From: Sipunculus nudus
Lineage: Eukaryota > Annelida > Sipuncula > Golfingiida > Sipunculidae
DNA length: 64,000 nt
Direction of reading: 5' to 3'
Assembly (NCBI GenBank): GCA_026874595.1
Contig: CM049319.1
Span: forward strand, 41,767,973 to 41,831,972
The position numbers and the translations under genes are program-made. Under the pieces are notes generated by a model. It had not been told where the DNA came from and ran no database searches. It saw nothing but the letters and a program-made list of their open reading frames with translations. Each line of letters opens with the position of its first letter. The stretch's first letter is position 1. Shown here one piece after another: positions 1 through 10,233 of the stretch.

Positions 1-14
1 TAATACCGCTAACT

Positions 15-620
15 ATGAATATTTTTGGCTATTGTCCTCTTCTGTGTGAGGCAGTAAGATTTATTGGATCTTGTAATTACTGTCAAACAAAGGATTTAGT
101 TTACCGAGACCGATATGTATGGGGAGTCAAACAGCCATTTAAGTATGGGAGCGAGCTAATACGCTGTGAGGCCTTCCGGAAAGCCGTTGAGCCGATACAG
201 TGCCTGAACTGTTAAAAGTTTGGACGCACGGCCAGAGCATGCGCTGAGGCTGGCAAGTGTAGGCACTGTGGCGAGGCAGGCAACTATGCCAAAGATTGTC
301 GGAGGGCGTCCGACAAGAGCAAGCCGAAGTGCGCAAATTGTGGTGGCGACCACAGGGCTATGTACAAGGGCTGTAAAGCCTTCAAAGGTGCCCGCCAGAG
401 GCCGACATCGGCAAAACACGACAAGGACGGAGAGTCGGCCAGCAGCAAGGCGAAAGGCCAGGAAAGTCGAACCCATAAGCCTGGCTTAACGTACGCCAGG
501 ATTATCGGTGGCTCCCGGGGATCCGCGGAGGCTGATAGGACCCAGAAGGGTCTCGCTCCCGAAAGGGGGCAGGTCCTGGCTAGCGGTGGCACGTCCACTA
601 TATTCACAGGCACTCCGTAG
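15..620 (+). pseudogene. LINE ORF1: gag-like zinc-knuckle protein (C-terminal part, broken)
   Basis: ORF1 proteins of Jockey-type LINEs bind the element RNA through CCHC knuckles. One frame runs from 15 to the stop at 618-620, interrupted only by TAA at 213-215 inside the first knuckle. Three knuckles follow one another at about 201-410: CLNC...C, CRHCGEAGNYAKDC and CANCGGDHRAMYKGC. In the first, the position where the family has His reads Arg. In the second it reads Asn. The third keeps C, C, H and C. The remainder to 620 is basic and Ser/Gly-rich, like the tails of these proteins. The N-terminal part is not recognisable and lies partly before the window. The lost ligands and the stop indicate an inactive copy. 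Confidence 0.75.
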
Positions 621-1190
621 ATATCATGGCTATCAGTGAGACTAAGCTGACCAGAAACCTATCCTTCACCGGCTATAACCTGCTACACAGGGGACGGCCA
701 GACGGTAATATGGAAGGCGGAGTGGCTCTCTTAATCAAAGAGAACCTAGTATACCGTCAAACAAACTGGCTTGGAAGGCTCGACATAGAGGCTCTAATGG
801 TTAGAGTCGAACCTGTCAGCAGCGATGACCCGGCAATTGATGTAATAGTGTATTACAATCCACCACAGTTGCGCCCAGGGCTCAGCTCTTTAACAGGATT
901 AAGAGGAACAGCAGTCACTACTTAGTGTTAGGGGACCTAAACGAACCACACACCTCGTACGGCAGCAGAACCTCTAATCTGAACGGAAAAGCACTGATGG
1001 ATTGCATAGACCGGAACGGTATCTTGATCAGGGATGATGGGAGCCCAACCAGGGTCAACCCCCGACTGGTGGAACGAACATACTCGATTTGGCAATAGTC
1101 TCACCAGAAGTAGGTCTGGTCAGCGATTTCCATGTAGGGGAAGATGTGGGCAGCGATCATATGCCAATTCATTTAGAGCTCGACTCGAGA
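602..1190 (+). pseudogene. LINE ORF2 endonuclease domain (EEP/APE-like), frameshifted
   Basis: This domain nicks target DNA to prime reverse transcription in APE-type LINEs. It begins in frame 2 at 602 with a DIMAISETKL motif; the Glu of SETKL (codon 638-640) is the expected metal ligand. A frameshift near 885 moves it to frame 1, where GDLNEPH (931-951) is the family's GDLN/H motif. A second shift near 1055-1070 moves it to frame 3, where NILDLAIVS and GSDHMP (the SDH codons at 1152-1160) give the terminal catalytic His motif. All three diagnostic motifs survive but in three frames, so the protein is dead. It leads directly into the reverse transcriptase region. Confidence 0.85.
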
Positions 1191-3307
1191 GCAAACAGAA
1201 AGCCACCAAGAATGGTTAGGCCTTGGAGAAAGGCAAACTGGAGGCTTTATCAAAATGAATTGGCAGACAGGCTCCGAGATATCGCTGAACCATCGACCCC
1301 GGAGGAAATCGACAATCTGGTCGACAAGCTGACCTCTGAGATGCGAGACTGCCAAGACCGAGCCTGTCCGATGGTGGAACGGAAAAACCGTAACTGGTGG
1401 TCATTCACTCCTACGATTAAAGCACTTCTAAGGGAAAGAAGGCGGATCAGAAGGCTCCACATCCAACTCCGAACAGAGGAGTTAAAATCCCAATACAATG
1501 CTATTATTCGGAAGGTGAAACATGCAATCAAACCCAAGAAAAAGGCAGAATGGTACGAGTTCACGAGTAGTATAGACCACAGAATATCCCTGGGCGAAAG
1601 GTCCACCAGTATACTGGCTCGCCGAACAAGCCATTGGTCGGAACCACAGATCTAACAGGCCCGATGGAATCGGTGGCTAGTACGGAAAAGGACAAGGCCA
1701 ACATGTTCGCGGAGACGCTCCGGGACATACACCACGTCCCGACGGGACCCCAGTTCGATGACCAAACACAGGAGGAGGTTGTTCAGTACGTAAGGCAAAG
1801 TGAAAAAGAGTTTTACTCGCCTCTGGCAAAGGTGGAGAGCTGTTATGCTCAAATAGCAGAGGACGAGCCGCTACTGAGAGCGATCTCAAAAGCGGAAGTC
1901 AGCAGGAAGCTGAAAAAAACTCAAGAGCAGGAAAGCCCCGGTGGAGAACGGCCTCACCAGGAATGTACTGGTCAACCTGCCGGAGGAAGGGCTAGAAGCG
2001 CTCACATCCGTGTTCAACGCATGTCTAAAACTGGGGTTCTTCCCGAGGGCATGAAAAAGAGCCAACGTGATTATGATCCCGAAGCCGGGAAAAGATCACT
2101 CGCTACCGAAAAGCTACCAACCCATCAGCCTACTGCCAATCCTAGGGAAAGTGCTAGAGCGGGTACTGGCTGGCAGGATCAGTGGACACTTAGAGAAAGT
2201 GAAGTTCTTTGATCCGAATCAGAGCGGGTTCCGTAAAGGCAGGTCAACGAATGGCCAACTGTTCAGGCTGACACAGTCAGAGGGACCTTGCTTGCAGCCA
2301 TCTCATGACACGTTAGGAGTATTCCTAGACGTCGAGAAAGCCTTCGACACAGTATAGCGGGATGGACTAAGGTATAACATCGCAACGCAGGCTAAACTGC
2401 AGGCTCGGATTGAGAGGCTCCTCTCATCCTTCCTAAGTGATAGGGAGTTATGGGTCAGAGTAGGTGACGCGAAGTCGCATGAGATCGAACCCGCCGCCGG
2501 CATACCACAGGGCTCAGCTCAGCCCGCTGCTCTAGAGTCATATACGTCAATGACATGCCTAGCCTGTCAGAGAAAGGGGGAGTCCGCACGAGGGCGACGA
2601 GCCAATTTGCGGACGACACTGCGCTATGGACACATAGCAAACGAGCAGTACCCAAGCTACAGGCCGGTCTAGACGAAGTGACAAAGTAGTGTGCCAAATA
2701 ACGAGTAAAAGTCAATGCGACGAAAACGCAGGCTTGCATGTTCGGAAGGCATCTGAAAGGCAGTAAGGCCGGCAGAGCGGCAGAACTGAAATTGACCGGG
2801 TAACTAATTCATTTCACAGACCATATAAAATTTCTGGGACTGACGGTTGAAAAGAGACTCACATGGGTGGCTCACATAAAGGATATCGAACAGAGGGTCA
2901 AAGCGAGACTAAACTGCTTAAGAGTGCTAAAAGCAGCGACAGGTGGCATGTCTACCCAAAGTTTGATATATCTTTATAAAGCCTGGGTCAGACCGGTCAT
3001 GACGTACGGCTGCATAGCCCTGATCTCAGTCAAAGAGCATCACATTAAAAACCTTCAACGGCTTCAAAACAAAGCCTTAAGGACGGCCATGAGACTCCCG
3101 CCTCGAACCCGAGTGTCTGTGCTTCACGAGAAGGCAGACATAGAATACGTGAGCGATGACATTCTAAGGTTGAGCAAAGGCTATGTCGAAAAGGTGAAGC
3201 AAGAGAAGTTTTATACCGACCTCAAAATGTGGCTCTACTGGCAAAAGATCAGCGGCAAGCGGAAACCCGGCACTATCACCCCACTAGAGAAAGTGGGGGA
3301 GGGGTAG
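1191..3307 (+). pseudogene. LINE ORF2 reverse transcriptase and C-terminal region, multiply broken
   Basis: This is the RNA-dependent DNA polymerase of the element. The segment 1191-1655 is the basic linker. Frame 2 (1634-1925) and then frame 3 (about 1935-2357) hold the RT fingers: IPKPGKD, SYQPISLLPILGKVLERV, NQSGFRKGRST and FLDVEKAFDTV, where the Asp codon 2328-2330 is the motif A catalytic residue. After a further shift, frame 2 has QFADDTALW with FADD at 2606-2617 (motif C), then the C-terminal part 2867-3307 with YKAWVRPVMTYG. In-frame stops are TGA 2052-2054, TAG 2355-2357, TAG 2687-2689, TAA 2699-2701 and TAA 2801-2803. Most sit where a Trp would be expected, as G-to-A decay produces. 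The end at 3307 may be the true stop. Confidence 0.88.
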
Positions 3308-3613
3308 AAAGGCTCCGGAGCACAGCAGCGTCCGACTGCAAATGTAATAAACGGGCCGTCCATCGGATGAGGACGCTTAATGGCGGTCCCGTGTCCAGAA
3401 GGGGATGGGCACGAAAAAGACCCCATACTGTTTTTCGATAGAAGAGTAGGCCAGCCTGTTGCCGGCAGTATGGAACCCGGCACTCAAGAGTGAGCCGTTT
3501 GGTGGATAAAAGATATGGTGATCCCGGAAGGATCAGGGACAATGCTCCAAGACGTAAAAACCGGGGGTCCGGTTAGGACCAGCAGGGTTTTACCTTTCTG
3601 GTTTTACCTTTCT
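3308..3613 (+). other. LINE 3' untranslated region with doubled 14-mer at its end
   Basis: Non-coding GC-rich sequence continues to about 3585. It ends in two direct copies of GGTTTTACCTTTCT (3586-3599 and 3600-3613). Short 3'-terminal repeats are common at LINE ends and may be what the element's reverse transcriptase recognises. That role is an inference. Confidence 0.5.
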
Positions 3614-4508
3614 AAGTTATTATTTTTATACAATTATTATAAAAAATAAATACTGTTTAATCATCATTTAATTATTGGCCGTTTGTGAATTACTGGGATA
3701 AGTAATATTATTAGATATAAAATAGTTCATAATCATAAAATATACTCGAGCAACATCAATGATATAGATTTGGCGAATGGTCATGAAAATAACTCAATGT
3801 TTATCTCTTTTTTTTACCCTAAGACATCAGCGATATAAAAAAGACAGCAGTGATGACAAGTGTCAATTATTTCATGGTATAAACTATTATTCCCTAATGA
3901 ATGATATTATGATTATCAAGCAACATGCTTTAAACGGACATATTTTTGTAATTCTATACAAAATTTTGATAAACGAAGTTCTTTAAAATGTGACTAGATA
4001 TTCTGTTTGTTAGCTGAGCGTCATAAACCATGGGACACTTTTTGTAATACTTTAAGTCAGAAGTAAGAAAATAATAAATTATCACTTTATAAAATATATA
4101 AAAATTCGTCGACCAGAGAAATGCAGTGTCGCTCCTTTTTTTACATAATTATCCCTGACAAAATGTACAAATTGTTGAAAATCGGGAAATTTCACTGTTT
4201 CCCCTAGTTCTTGCTTTAACATTAGATTAAACTTCATATTTGTTAGGAATTTTCGACTTTTTTAAACTCAAACATTTGATATTATAAATCTGAATTATAA
4301 AATAAGATATATGGTGACATATTTTTTACTTAAACTTTTTAAGGGTATGTTCACATCATCCAACCACTCTCATTCTGCATACCCACATACATCTTTTAGC
4401 AATATATTTTAGAAAGATATGAGAAAGAGATTGTGATACAAAATTAATAATGGCTTTATTTTATTTTTTCAGACAATTCTTGGCGTCAAGGCGTCAAGCT
4501 AAAGATCA
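3614..4508. other. AT-rich intergenic spacer, no feature recognised
   Basis: The stretch is strongly AT-rich with short open frames only. The longest (3777-3986, 69 codons) starts and stops in low-complexity sequence and resembles nothing I recognise. A short direct repeat, GGCGTCAAGGCGTCAAG, sits at about 4482-4498 just before the minisatellite. Confidence 0.6.
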
Positions 4509-4795
4509 GTTTGCCCGAATCTGGGTCAGTTTGCCCGAATCTGGGTTTGAGTTTGCCCGAATCTGGGTCAGTTTGCCCGAATCTGGGTGTGAGTTTGCCC
4601 GAATCTGGGTGTGAGTATGCCCGAATCTGGGTACGAGTTTGCCCGAATCTGGGTGCGAGTTTGCTTGAATCTGGGTGTGAGTTTGCCCGAATCTGGGACT
4701 AGTTGCCGAATCTGTGCTAAGTTGCTCGAGATGGGTCTAGTTGCCGAATCTGTGCCGAGTTGCCCGATTTGGGTCTAGTTGCCGAATCTGTGCGT
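4509..4795 (+). repeat. Minisatellite, about 14 units of 19-22 bp
   Basis: The core GTTTGCCCGAATCTGGGT repeats with spacers such as CA, TTGA and GTGA for nine units. It then changes to a two-unit alternation (GTTGCCGAATCTGTGC then GTTGCCCGATTTGGGTCTA) in the last five units. It lies immediately upstream of the Helentron coding region, so it may belong to that element's 5' end. Tandem repeats are frequent inside Helentron relatives, but the link here is an inference. Confidence 0.9.
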
Positions 4796-4835
4796 GAATT
4801 TGAAACCCCTATAAAAAACAAACAAGGCTTTCTTA

Positions 4836-5262
4836 CCAAAGGAAGCGTCAAAATAAATCGCGTCAGTCTGAAACAATTGACGAAAAAAGAGAAAGACTTG
4901 ATCTAGATTCGAGACGTAAAAACGAATTAAGAGCGAAAAAACGGAACAAGAAACCCAACAAAGATTGAGCGAAGCAGCATGTTACAAAAGAAAGCACCGA
5001 CACGAATGCCGTAATATTGTTCCTGAAAATGAAACTGTTATTTCAGAATTCTTAGAAAAAGTACGTAATTCTGCAAATTACGTGTGCTGTAGTTGTCATC
5101 GCTTGATGTTTAGGATGTCGGTTTTGCATCTGAAAGAAGAGAAGTATAACAATGTGTCACAGTCTCTCTTGCAAAATGTACTGGCATTTCGTCAAACCTC
5201 TTACAATAATGAAGAATGGATATGTAGAACATGCCACTTGACCAAAAAAAAAAAAAAAATGG
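4836..5262 (+). pseudogene. Helentron Rep-Hel N-terminus: basic repeats and CxxC zinc finger
   Basis: From about 4860 the sequence encodes Arg/Lys/Glu-rich peptides of the SETIDEKRERL type, repeated as TEQETQQRLSEAA after a frameshift near 4935. Such basic repeats open many Helentron and OTU-Helitron proteins. The frame from 4965 then carries CCSC (about 5090) and CRTC (about 5226) spaced as a zinc-binding domain. It runs into a run of 16 A residues (5244-5259), after which the frame changes. The homopolymer is the likely site of a slippage indel, either a real mutation or a sequencing error. Confidence 0.65.
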
Positions 5263-5620
5263 AAATTGCCCTCACAGTCAAAAGCAAATAATTTGTCTTT
5301 AGCAGACATACCAAAAGTTCTTGCAGATCTGAATACGCTTGAATACAACATGGAATTCATGGACCAGCAGTTAATGTCCCAGCAAAGCTTGATGCGGTAT
5401 GCGAGGTACTTCCGAGACTACCCTTTGAGTCGCAAGTTGTTGGAATGAAATTAAAGGGAAGTTTGAAACACTCTTCTTACTACATGTATGATTCTGTTAG
5501 GCCTGATGTGGTGATGAATGCGCTCAGATGGCTTAAGAAAGAAAATCTACATTATGCAAATATTGAAATTAATGAAAATTGGCTAGAAGATTCGACAAAA
5601 GATGATTCTAAGCTTTGGGA
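5263..5620 (+). pseudogene. Helentron DUF6570-like region
   Basis: The frame from 5266 gives ADIPKVLADLNTLEYN. After a shift near 5350 the next frame continues with VNVPAKLDAVCEVLPRLP, VVGMKLKGSL, YYMYDSVRPDVVMNALRWL and INENW. This string of motifs is what I know as DUF6570, a region of unknown function found between the zinc finger and the Rep domain in OTU-type Helitrons. The function is not established. The domain assignment is from memory of the family and not from a search. Confidence 0.7.
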
Positions 5621-6295
5621 CGCTGTTTCTTCAACAGACAAAAATGACTATTCTACTGAAAAACACAATGAAACTGAAGAAAAAATAAACATTAGAAAAG
5701 GAAAGTTCATTGAGAAAAAACGACACCATACTGAAGTTGTTTCTGTGACTAATGTGAGTGCTGGTCAAAATGACTATGAAAAATGGATGACCATGGCCAG
5801 ACAGAGTAGGATGCATATGATGGATGTTCCAGGAGATGGAAATTGTATGTTTTATGCATTTTGGTACCATCTTGGGAGGGTAGGTATAACAGATACGAAC
5901 GTCATTCTTTTACGTAACCAAGTGGCTGGCTATATGGTTGAGAACAAGGAAAATTACAATGAATTTGTTGCTACTAGAATGGAAAGTGAAGACCATGCAA
6001 ATGCTGATACCGAACAGCCGACTGCTGAAGATTTGTTCGTTAATCAAATGACAGAAAGGGACACCCAAAGAGAAATCCAGTGGATAAGATACATAGATGA
6101 CTTAAGAAATCAAAGTTGGGGTGATTATCTTTTTCTCCAGGCTTAAGCAAACATGTATTCACTGAAAGTGAAGGTTCACTCAACAAGTGCTCTTATGGTT
6201 CACACAAAACATCCAAGGCTTGCTAGTAGTGAAACACAGGAAATTGATCTCGGACTTCTGGGGCAGTCGCATTATATGATATTTGAGCCATTCAC
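5621..6295 (+). pseudogene. Helentron OTU-like cysteine protease domain
   Basis: OTU domains are cysteine proteases, usually deubiquitinases. Their role in transposition is unknown. A linker rich in Asp, Lys and Glu (about 5621-5800) leads to DVPGDGNCMFYAFWYHL, where DGNC holds the catalytic Asp and Cys (about 5833-5844). The domain continues through LRNQVAGYM and SWGDYLFLQA, meets a single TAA (6144-6146) and resumes in the same frame with GQSHYMIFEP. The His-Tyr pair there (about 6268-6273) is the expected catalytic His motif. Catalytic residues are therefore present and one stop is the main lesion of this domain. Confidence 0.85.
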
Positions 6296-6389
6296 CGAAA
6301 CTGCTGTAGAAATGAATGAACATGATGTTTGCCAGGCCGATAGTAAAAGCATTCAAAGCATACAAACTGCTTATGACAAAGTTGTACTA

Positions 6390-7386
6390 GAAACATTTCA
6401 TGTTCTGAAGACGACGAAGATCTTAGAGAACAGGATGACTATGCATTTGAAGAAGCATCTAAAGTACGAGGGCTGCCATATGAAACAAGTATGATGAATG
6501 AAGATCCTGAATTACTGAACAAAATAATGTGTTGCACCGCTGATGGAGCAAAACCAATGCCACTTCTAAGTGTTCCTAACTTTGAGGAATTATCAAATCC
6601 TGACAAGTATCCTGATGAAACAAATGCACTGACAGCTGAACGACCTGTGCACCTGAATCCCCGGAAATATTTCAATCAAAGATTGCTTGATGTTGGTGGC
6701 AGATTTTCAAGATCGATTGAGTACATATTCAGTGCACAATATGAAACGGAATGTGACCAAGTTACAAGTGACATAAATCACTACATTTTCAGACGGGCTA
6801 GTGGAAGACACTTTCAGGGAAAACGGCTGACTACAGGCATGGTAAAAGTATAGAACAGATGAAAAGTTTTGTAAAATCAGATAAAGCCTACAGAAACGTC
6901 AGGGAAACTACAGCCTATTTCCAAACTGTATTTTATGACGTTTTAGGCATGGTTCGACAGCTGGGAATACCAACGTGGTTTTTCACAGTTTCTGCTGCTG
7001 ATATGCAAAACCTGACGTGATTCAAACAATAGCGAGACAGTATGGGACAATATTGACTGATGATGATATGAAACAATTATCATTACTGAGAGATCACAAT
7101 AACTGAAACCCAGTAACTGCTGCACGCCAGTTACAGTACAGATTAGAATTGTTGTTCAGAGATGTCCTGAAATCAAAAGCTCAACCATTAGGGGAAATAG
7201 TTGACTACGTTATTCGAATAGAATTTCAGGCTCGTTGTTCTCCTCATGCAGATACATTCTTATGGGTGAAAGATGCACAAAATATTGACTCCGATGCAGA
7301 TGAAACAGTCGCATCATTTGTTGACAATTTAAATACATTACATGTGCAATACCTGGTGATGAAGAAGAAACACTGGAAAAACTAAT
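6390..7386 (+). pseudogene. Helitron-like Rep N-terminal domain with altered HUH motif
   Basis: The Rep domain nicks and rejoins single strands during rolling-circle transposition. Frame 2 (to 6853) has RGLPYETSMMNEDPE, SNPDKYPDE and HLNPRKYFNQRLLDVGGRF, the usual approach to the Rep core. Frame 1 (6841-7017) has AYFQTVFYDVLGMVRQLGIP then TWFFTVSAADM. Frame 3 (from 7011) has PDVIQTIARQYG, a TGA at 7104-7106, NPVTAARQ and FQARCSPHADTFLWVKDA. The metal-binding HUH motif reads His-Ala-Asp (His 7245-7247, Asp 7251-7253), so the second His is lost by what would be a single C-to-G change. Three frames and a missing ligand make it inactive. Confidence 0.88.
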
Positions 7387-8515
7387 CAAGGAATTGCAAA
7401 CTCACACTCAATTAAGTTATTGCAAGAAGAAAGGACCGTGCAGATTCAGCTTTCCTAGCCCCGTAACACTAATTGCAAAAGAACCAGATGATGAAATGGC
7501 AAAATTGAAGAAAGATTGTGCACCCGGTGTACTTTGAAGAGTGAAAGATGTAATGTCTGATTAGGATACGTCAAAAGACGCCAAACTGGAACATATTTTA
7601 GACAAAGCCTGTGTTTCCCTGCATGACTACATTCAAAAGTTATTGGTTTCACAAAGAGGCAAAACCATAGTTTTAAAGAGGTCACCAACAGAAAGTTTTA
7701 TCAATCCATACAACCCAGTCATACTGAAAGCCTGGCAGGCAAACATGGACATAAAGTACATCATAGATGCGTACGCATGTGTAATGAACATTGCTGCCTA
7801 TATGACCAAAAATGAAAAAGGCATTGGGGAGCTGCTAAAACAAGTATGTAAAGAGTATAAAGATCAAGAGATCAAATGCATGCTTCGACGTGTAGGCTCA
7901 GTTTTCCTAAATCATCGTGAAGTCAGTGCTCAAGTAGTTTACCGAATATTATCGATGCCCATGAAACAATTCAGCAGAGAAGTCATATTTGTTAATACAG
8001 ATGCAAAAGATGTGCGAGCAGCGGTTCTGAAACCACAGAAAGAACTAGACGATTTAGGAGATCAAGAGGAAAACATTTTCCAGAACAATGTCATTGAACG
8101 ATATTCTTTGAGACCCAATTGCATCGAAAATATGTGTCTAGCAGAATTTGCAGCCAACTATAGAGTGAGATATCGAAACATGAATGACGAGGAAAATGAC
8201 TCTGTACCAGTTGTATTAGATACCGACAATGTACAAGAGGATGTTCCAGCACAACTGCCAAAAGAGATCAAACTGAATAATAATGCCGGTATGATGTACA
8301 AACGTAGACGTCCAGCAGTAATACGATTTCACAAGTTGAGTGTTGACCCAAGTGACTTCTATCGAGCAAAGCTGATGCTATATCTACCATGGCGTAATGA
8401 AGATGTTGATCTGTTGGATGGTTTTTCTGATTTTGCGTCCCATTACTTTAACATACAGGACTTGAAAGCTGAAAATGAAGCAAAATACACAGAAAATTCA
8501 GAACTCTTGGAATAA
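7340..8515 (+). pseudogene. Helitron Rep C-terminal part with degenerate Y2 motif
   Basis: Frame 2 continues with GDEEETLEKLIKELQTHTQ, CKKKGPCRFSFPSP (the Cys/His-rich CRFxFP stretch of Reps), stops at 7535-7537 (TGA) and 7562-7564 (TAG), then an uninterrupted stretch from 7574. YACVMNIAAYMTKNEKG (7772-7822) is the catalytic Tyr region. The family normally has Tyr-x-x-x-Tyr there; here the first position is Asn (7787-7789) and the second Tyr (7799-7801) is kept. The sequence then runs through LRRVGSVFLNHREVSAQ and SLRPNCIENMCLAEFA to a TAA at 8513-8515, normal linker sequence for this family. Reading the Asn as a lost Tyr assumes the usual Helentron spacing. Confidence 0.85.
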
Positions 8516-8840
8516 GCAATCCAAAATATTGCTGAGTTTGAACCGCCTGAACATGCGCGGGCAAATGTTGAACCTAGTGCTGAACATAAGAATTGCAAGA
8601 TGAAAATGAAGGTGTAGAGGTAGAAAGAGACATTGATCAGCAAGATCTTGACGCAAATGCAGAACTTCTTGAAAACCCTAGGTCCGATCATACTTCAGAA
8701 ATTATTGAGCAATACGAAACTGAGGCCGAGAGACAAATTTTACCTGATGATGAATACCGTAAGATGGTAAGCAGTTTGAATAAGAAATAAACAGAAATAA
8801 GATCCTTCAACAGGAAATGGTGTAAGCAAGCTGTTTTTGC
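8516..8840 (+). pseudogene. Helentron acidic linker between Rep and helicase
   Basis: The translation past the 8513-8515 stop is acidic (NIAEFEPPEHARANVEPSAE), shifts frame near 8590 and continues with QDENEGVEVERDIDQQDLD to LPDDEYRKMVSSLNKK and a TAA at 8788-8790. LNKK followed by the stop corresponds to the start of the helicase domain, where PIF1-type proteins usually have LNxxQ. The stop sits at the Gln position, as CAA-to-TAA decay would give. Confidence 0.65.
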
Positions 8841-10233
8841 TTTGAAACAAAAGAAAGTTATGAAACCTTATCATGTGTTCTTGAGTGGACCAGGTGGTGT
8901 TGAAAAATCACGTCATCAGACTTGTACATTCTGATGTAAGAAAACTATTTCGCATGTCAAAAGCAATAAGCATGTCAGACATTACTGTGCTTTTAACTGC
9001 GCCCACTGGAGTCGCTGCTTTTAATATTGGTGGTATGACAATACATTCTGCTTTATCGCTGCAGACTAGAAAGTATGGTGGTAATCATATTTCTTTTGAC
9101 AAATTGAACACACTGAGGTCAAAACTAGAAAATTTGCAGTTGTTAATTATTGACGAGATATCTATGGTTGGGTCTGATATGTTACTGGACATTCATAAAC
9201 GTCTGCTGAAAATAAAGGGACTCTCAAATGATTCAGTTTTGTTCGGAAATGTTTCAATCTTGGCAGTTGGAGACATGTATCAACTCCCACCAGTATCACA
9301 GTCACAGATCTATCAACCGGTGAAAGATCCTGTCGAAAGATTACAAGGTAACCTTTGGAAAGACAAATTCCATCTACATGTATTGCATGAGGTGATGCGT
9401 CAAAAAGACGACTGTTTCTTTGCTGAAATGCTTTGCCGCATTAGAACGGGAAACCATGTTGATATTTCATTATTACAATCACGACAGACAGCGGAAGATG
9501 ATCCAAATTAACCACATGACGCTTTGCACGTTTTTGCATACAACTGTGACGTTGATGAAAGGAATTTGATAAAATTGAAAGAACTGGAGCCAAATGAAGA
9601 CAATCTGGTATACATCCATGCATCAGATGATAAGACTGACAGCACTGGGCAGGTTAATTTAGAAAGGTTGAACACTATAGAGAAGTGATCTGAAACTGCG
9701 GGTTTACATACGATTCTTGTGTTGACAATTGGTGCCAGAGTCATGCTTACATACAACATCGATACAACTGATTGTCTTGTCAATGGTGTTATAGGAACAG
9801 TACAAAAGATAGTAAAAATTCCAGTGGAACAGTTCAATTGTATTTGGTGAAGTTTGACGATCAGTCTGTTGGAAAGGGTGCATTATCTGCTAGTTAGTGG
9901 AAACGGGAATATCCCTATGGAGTGCCTATTAAGAGACATGAAGCAAGATACGAAAAACGAAACAGAAAGGGAGCTCAGACAGCAAGACGACAATATCCAT
10001 TAACATTAGCATGGGCAGTAACCATCCACAAGTGCCAGGGACTCACAGTAGACAAAATTGTTGTGAACATGAAAAAGGCAAAGCGTTTTGGGAAAGGACA
10101 GGCTTATGTTGCATTTAGTCGTTTTAAGACATTGGAAGGTTTATATATCGTAGACTTTGAATTAAGGTTAACAAGAAAATCGAAGATGAAATTGAAGAAA
10201 TGCGACAAAATACAATACCAACTGAAGACCTGA
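8841..10233 (+). pseudogene. Helentron PIF1-family superfamily 1B DNA helicase domain, broken
   Basis: The helicase unwinds DNA 5'-3' during rolling-circle transposition. Walker A is at 8887-8910 and reads GPGGVEKS, with Glu (8902-8904) where GKS-type loops need Gly. The frame shifts immediately after it, consistent with a small deletion. Frame 2 (8885-9860) then holds LLTAPTGVAAFNIGGMTIHS (motif Ia region), LLIIDEISMVG (Walker B), AVGDMYQLPPV (motif III) and LHEVMRQKD. A TAA at 9509-9511 and a TGA near 9686 interrupt it before TIGARVMLTYN. Frame 1 (9922-10233) has [18 protein letters not shown] and [16 protein letters not shown], the PIF1 motifs V and VI. All signature motifs survive, but ATP binding is disabled. 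Confidence 0.92.

Larger units (their letters stand above)
1..3613 (+). mobile_element. Decayed non-LTR (LINE) retrotransposon, Jockey-superfamily-like
   Basis: The segment carries, in order, a CCHC zinc-knuckle ORF1, an endonuclease/exonuclease/phosphatase (EEP) domain and a reverse transcriptase with a YGC-containing C-terminal region. This is the standard layout of Jockey/I-type LINEs. There are no LTRs, integrase or protease. The segment is clearly GC-richer than the AT-rich DNA after about 3600, which supports a discrete insertion. The 5' end lies outside the window. The 3' end is placed at a doubled GGTTTTACCTTTCT motif (3586-3613), after which composition changes sharply. At least six in-frame stops and several frameshifts make it non-autonomous. 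Clade assignment within the superfamily is an inference from motif style; the identity as a LINE is secure. Confidence 0.88.

Noticed and set aside
156-613. Overlapping open frames on the minus strand opposite the LINE ORF1
   Set aside because: They are shadows of the GC-rich zinc-knuckle coding region, which is clearly on the plus strand.
3777-3986. A 69-codon frame in the AT-rich spacer
   Set aside because: No recognisable motif, low-complexity surroundings and a length expected by chance in this much sequence.
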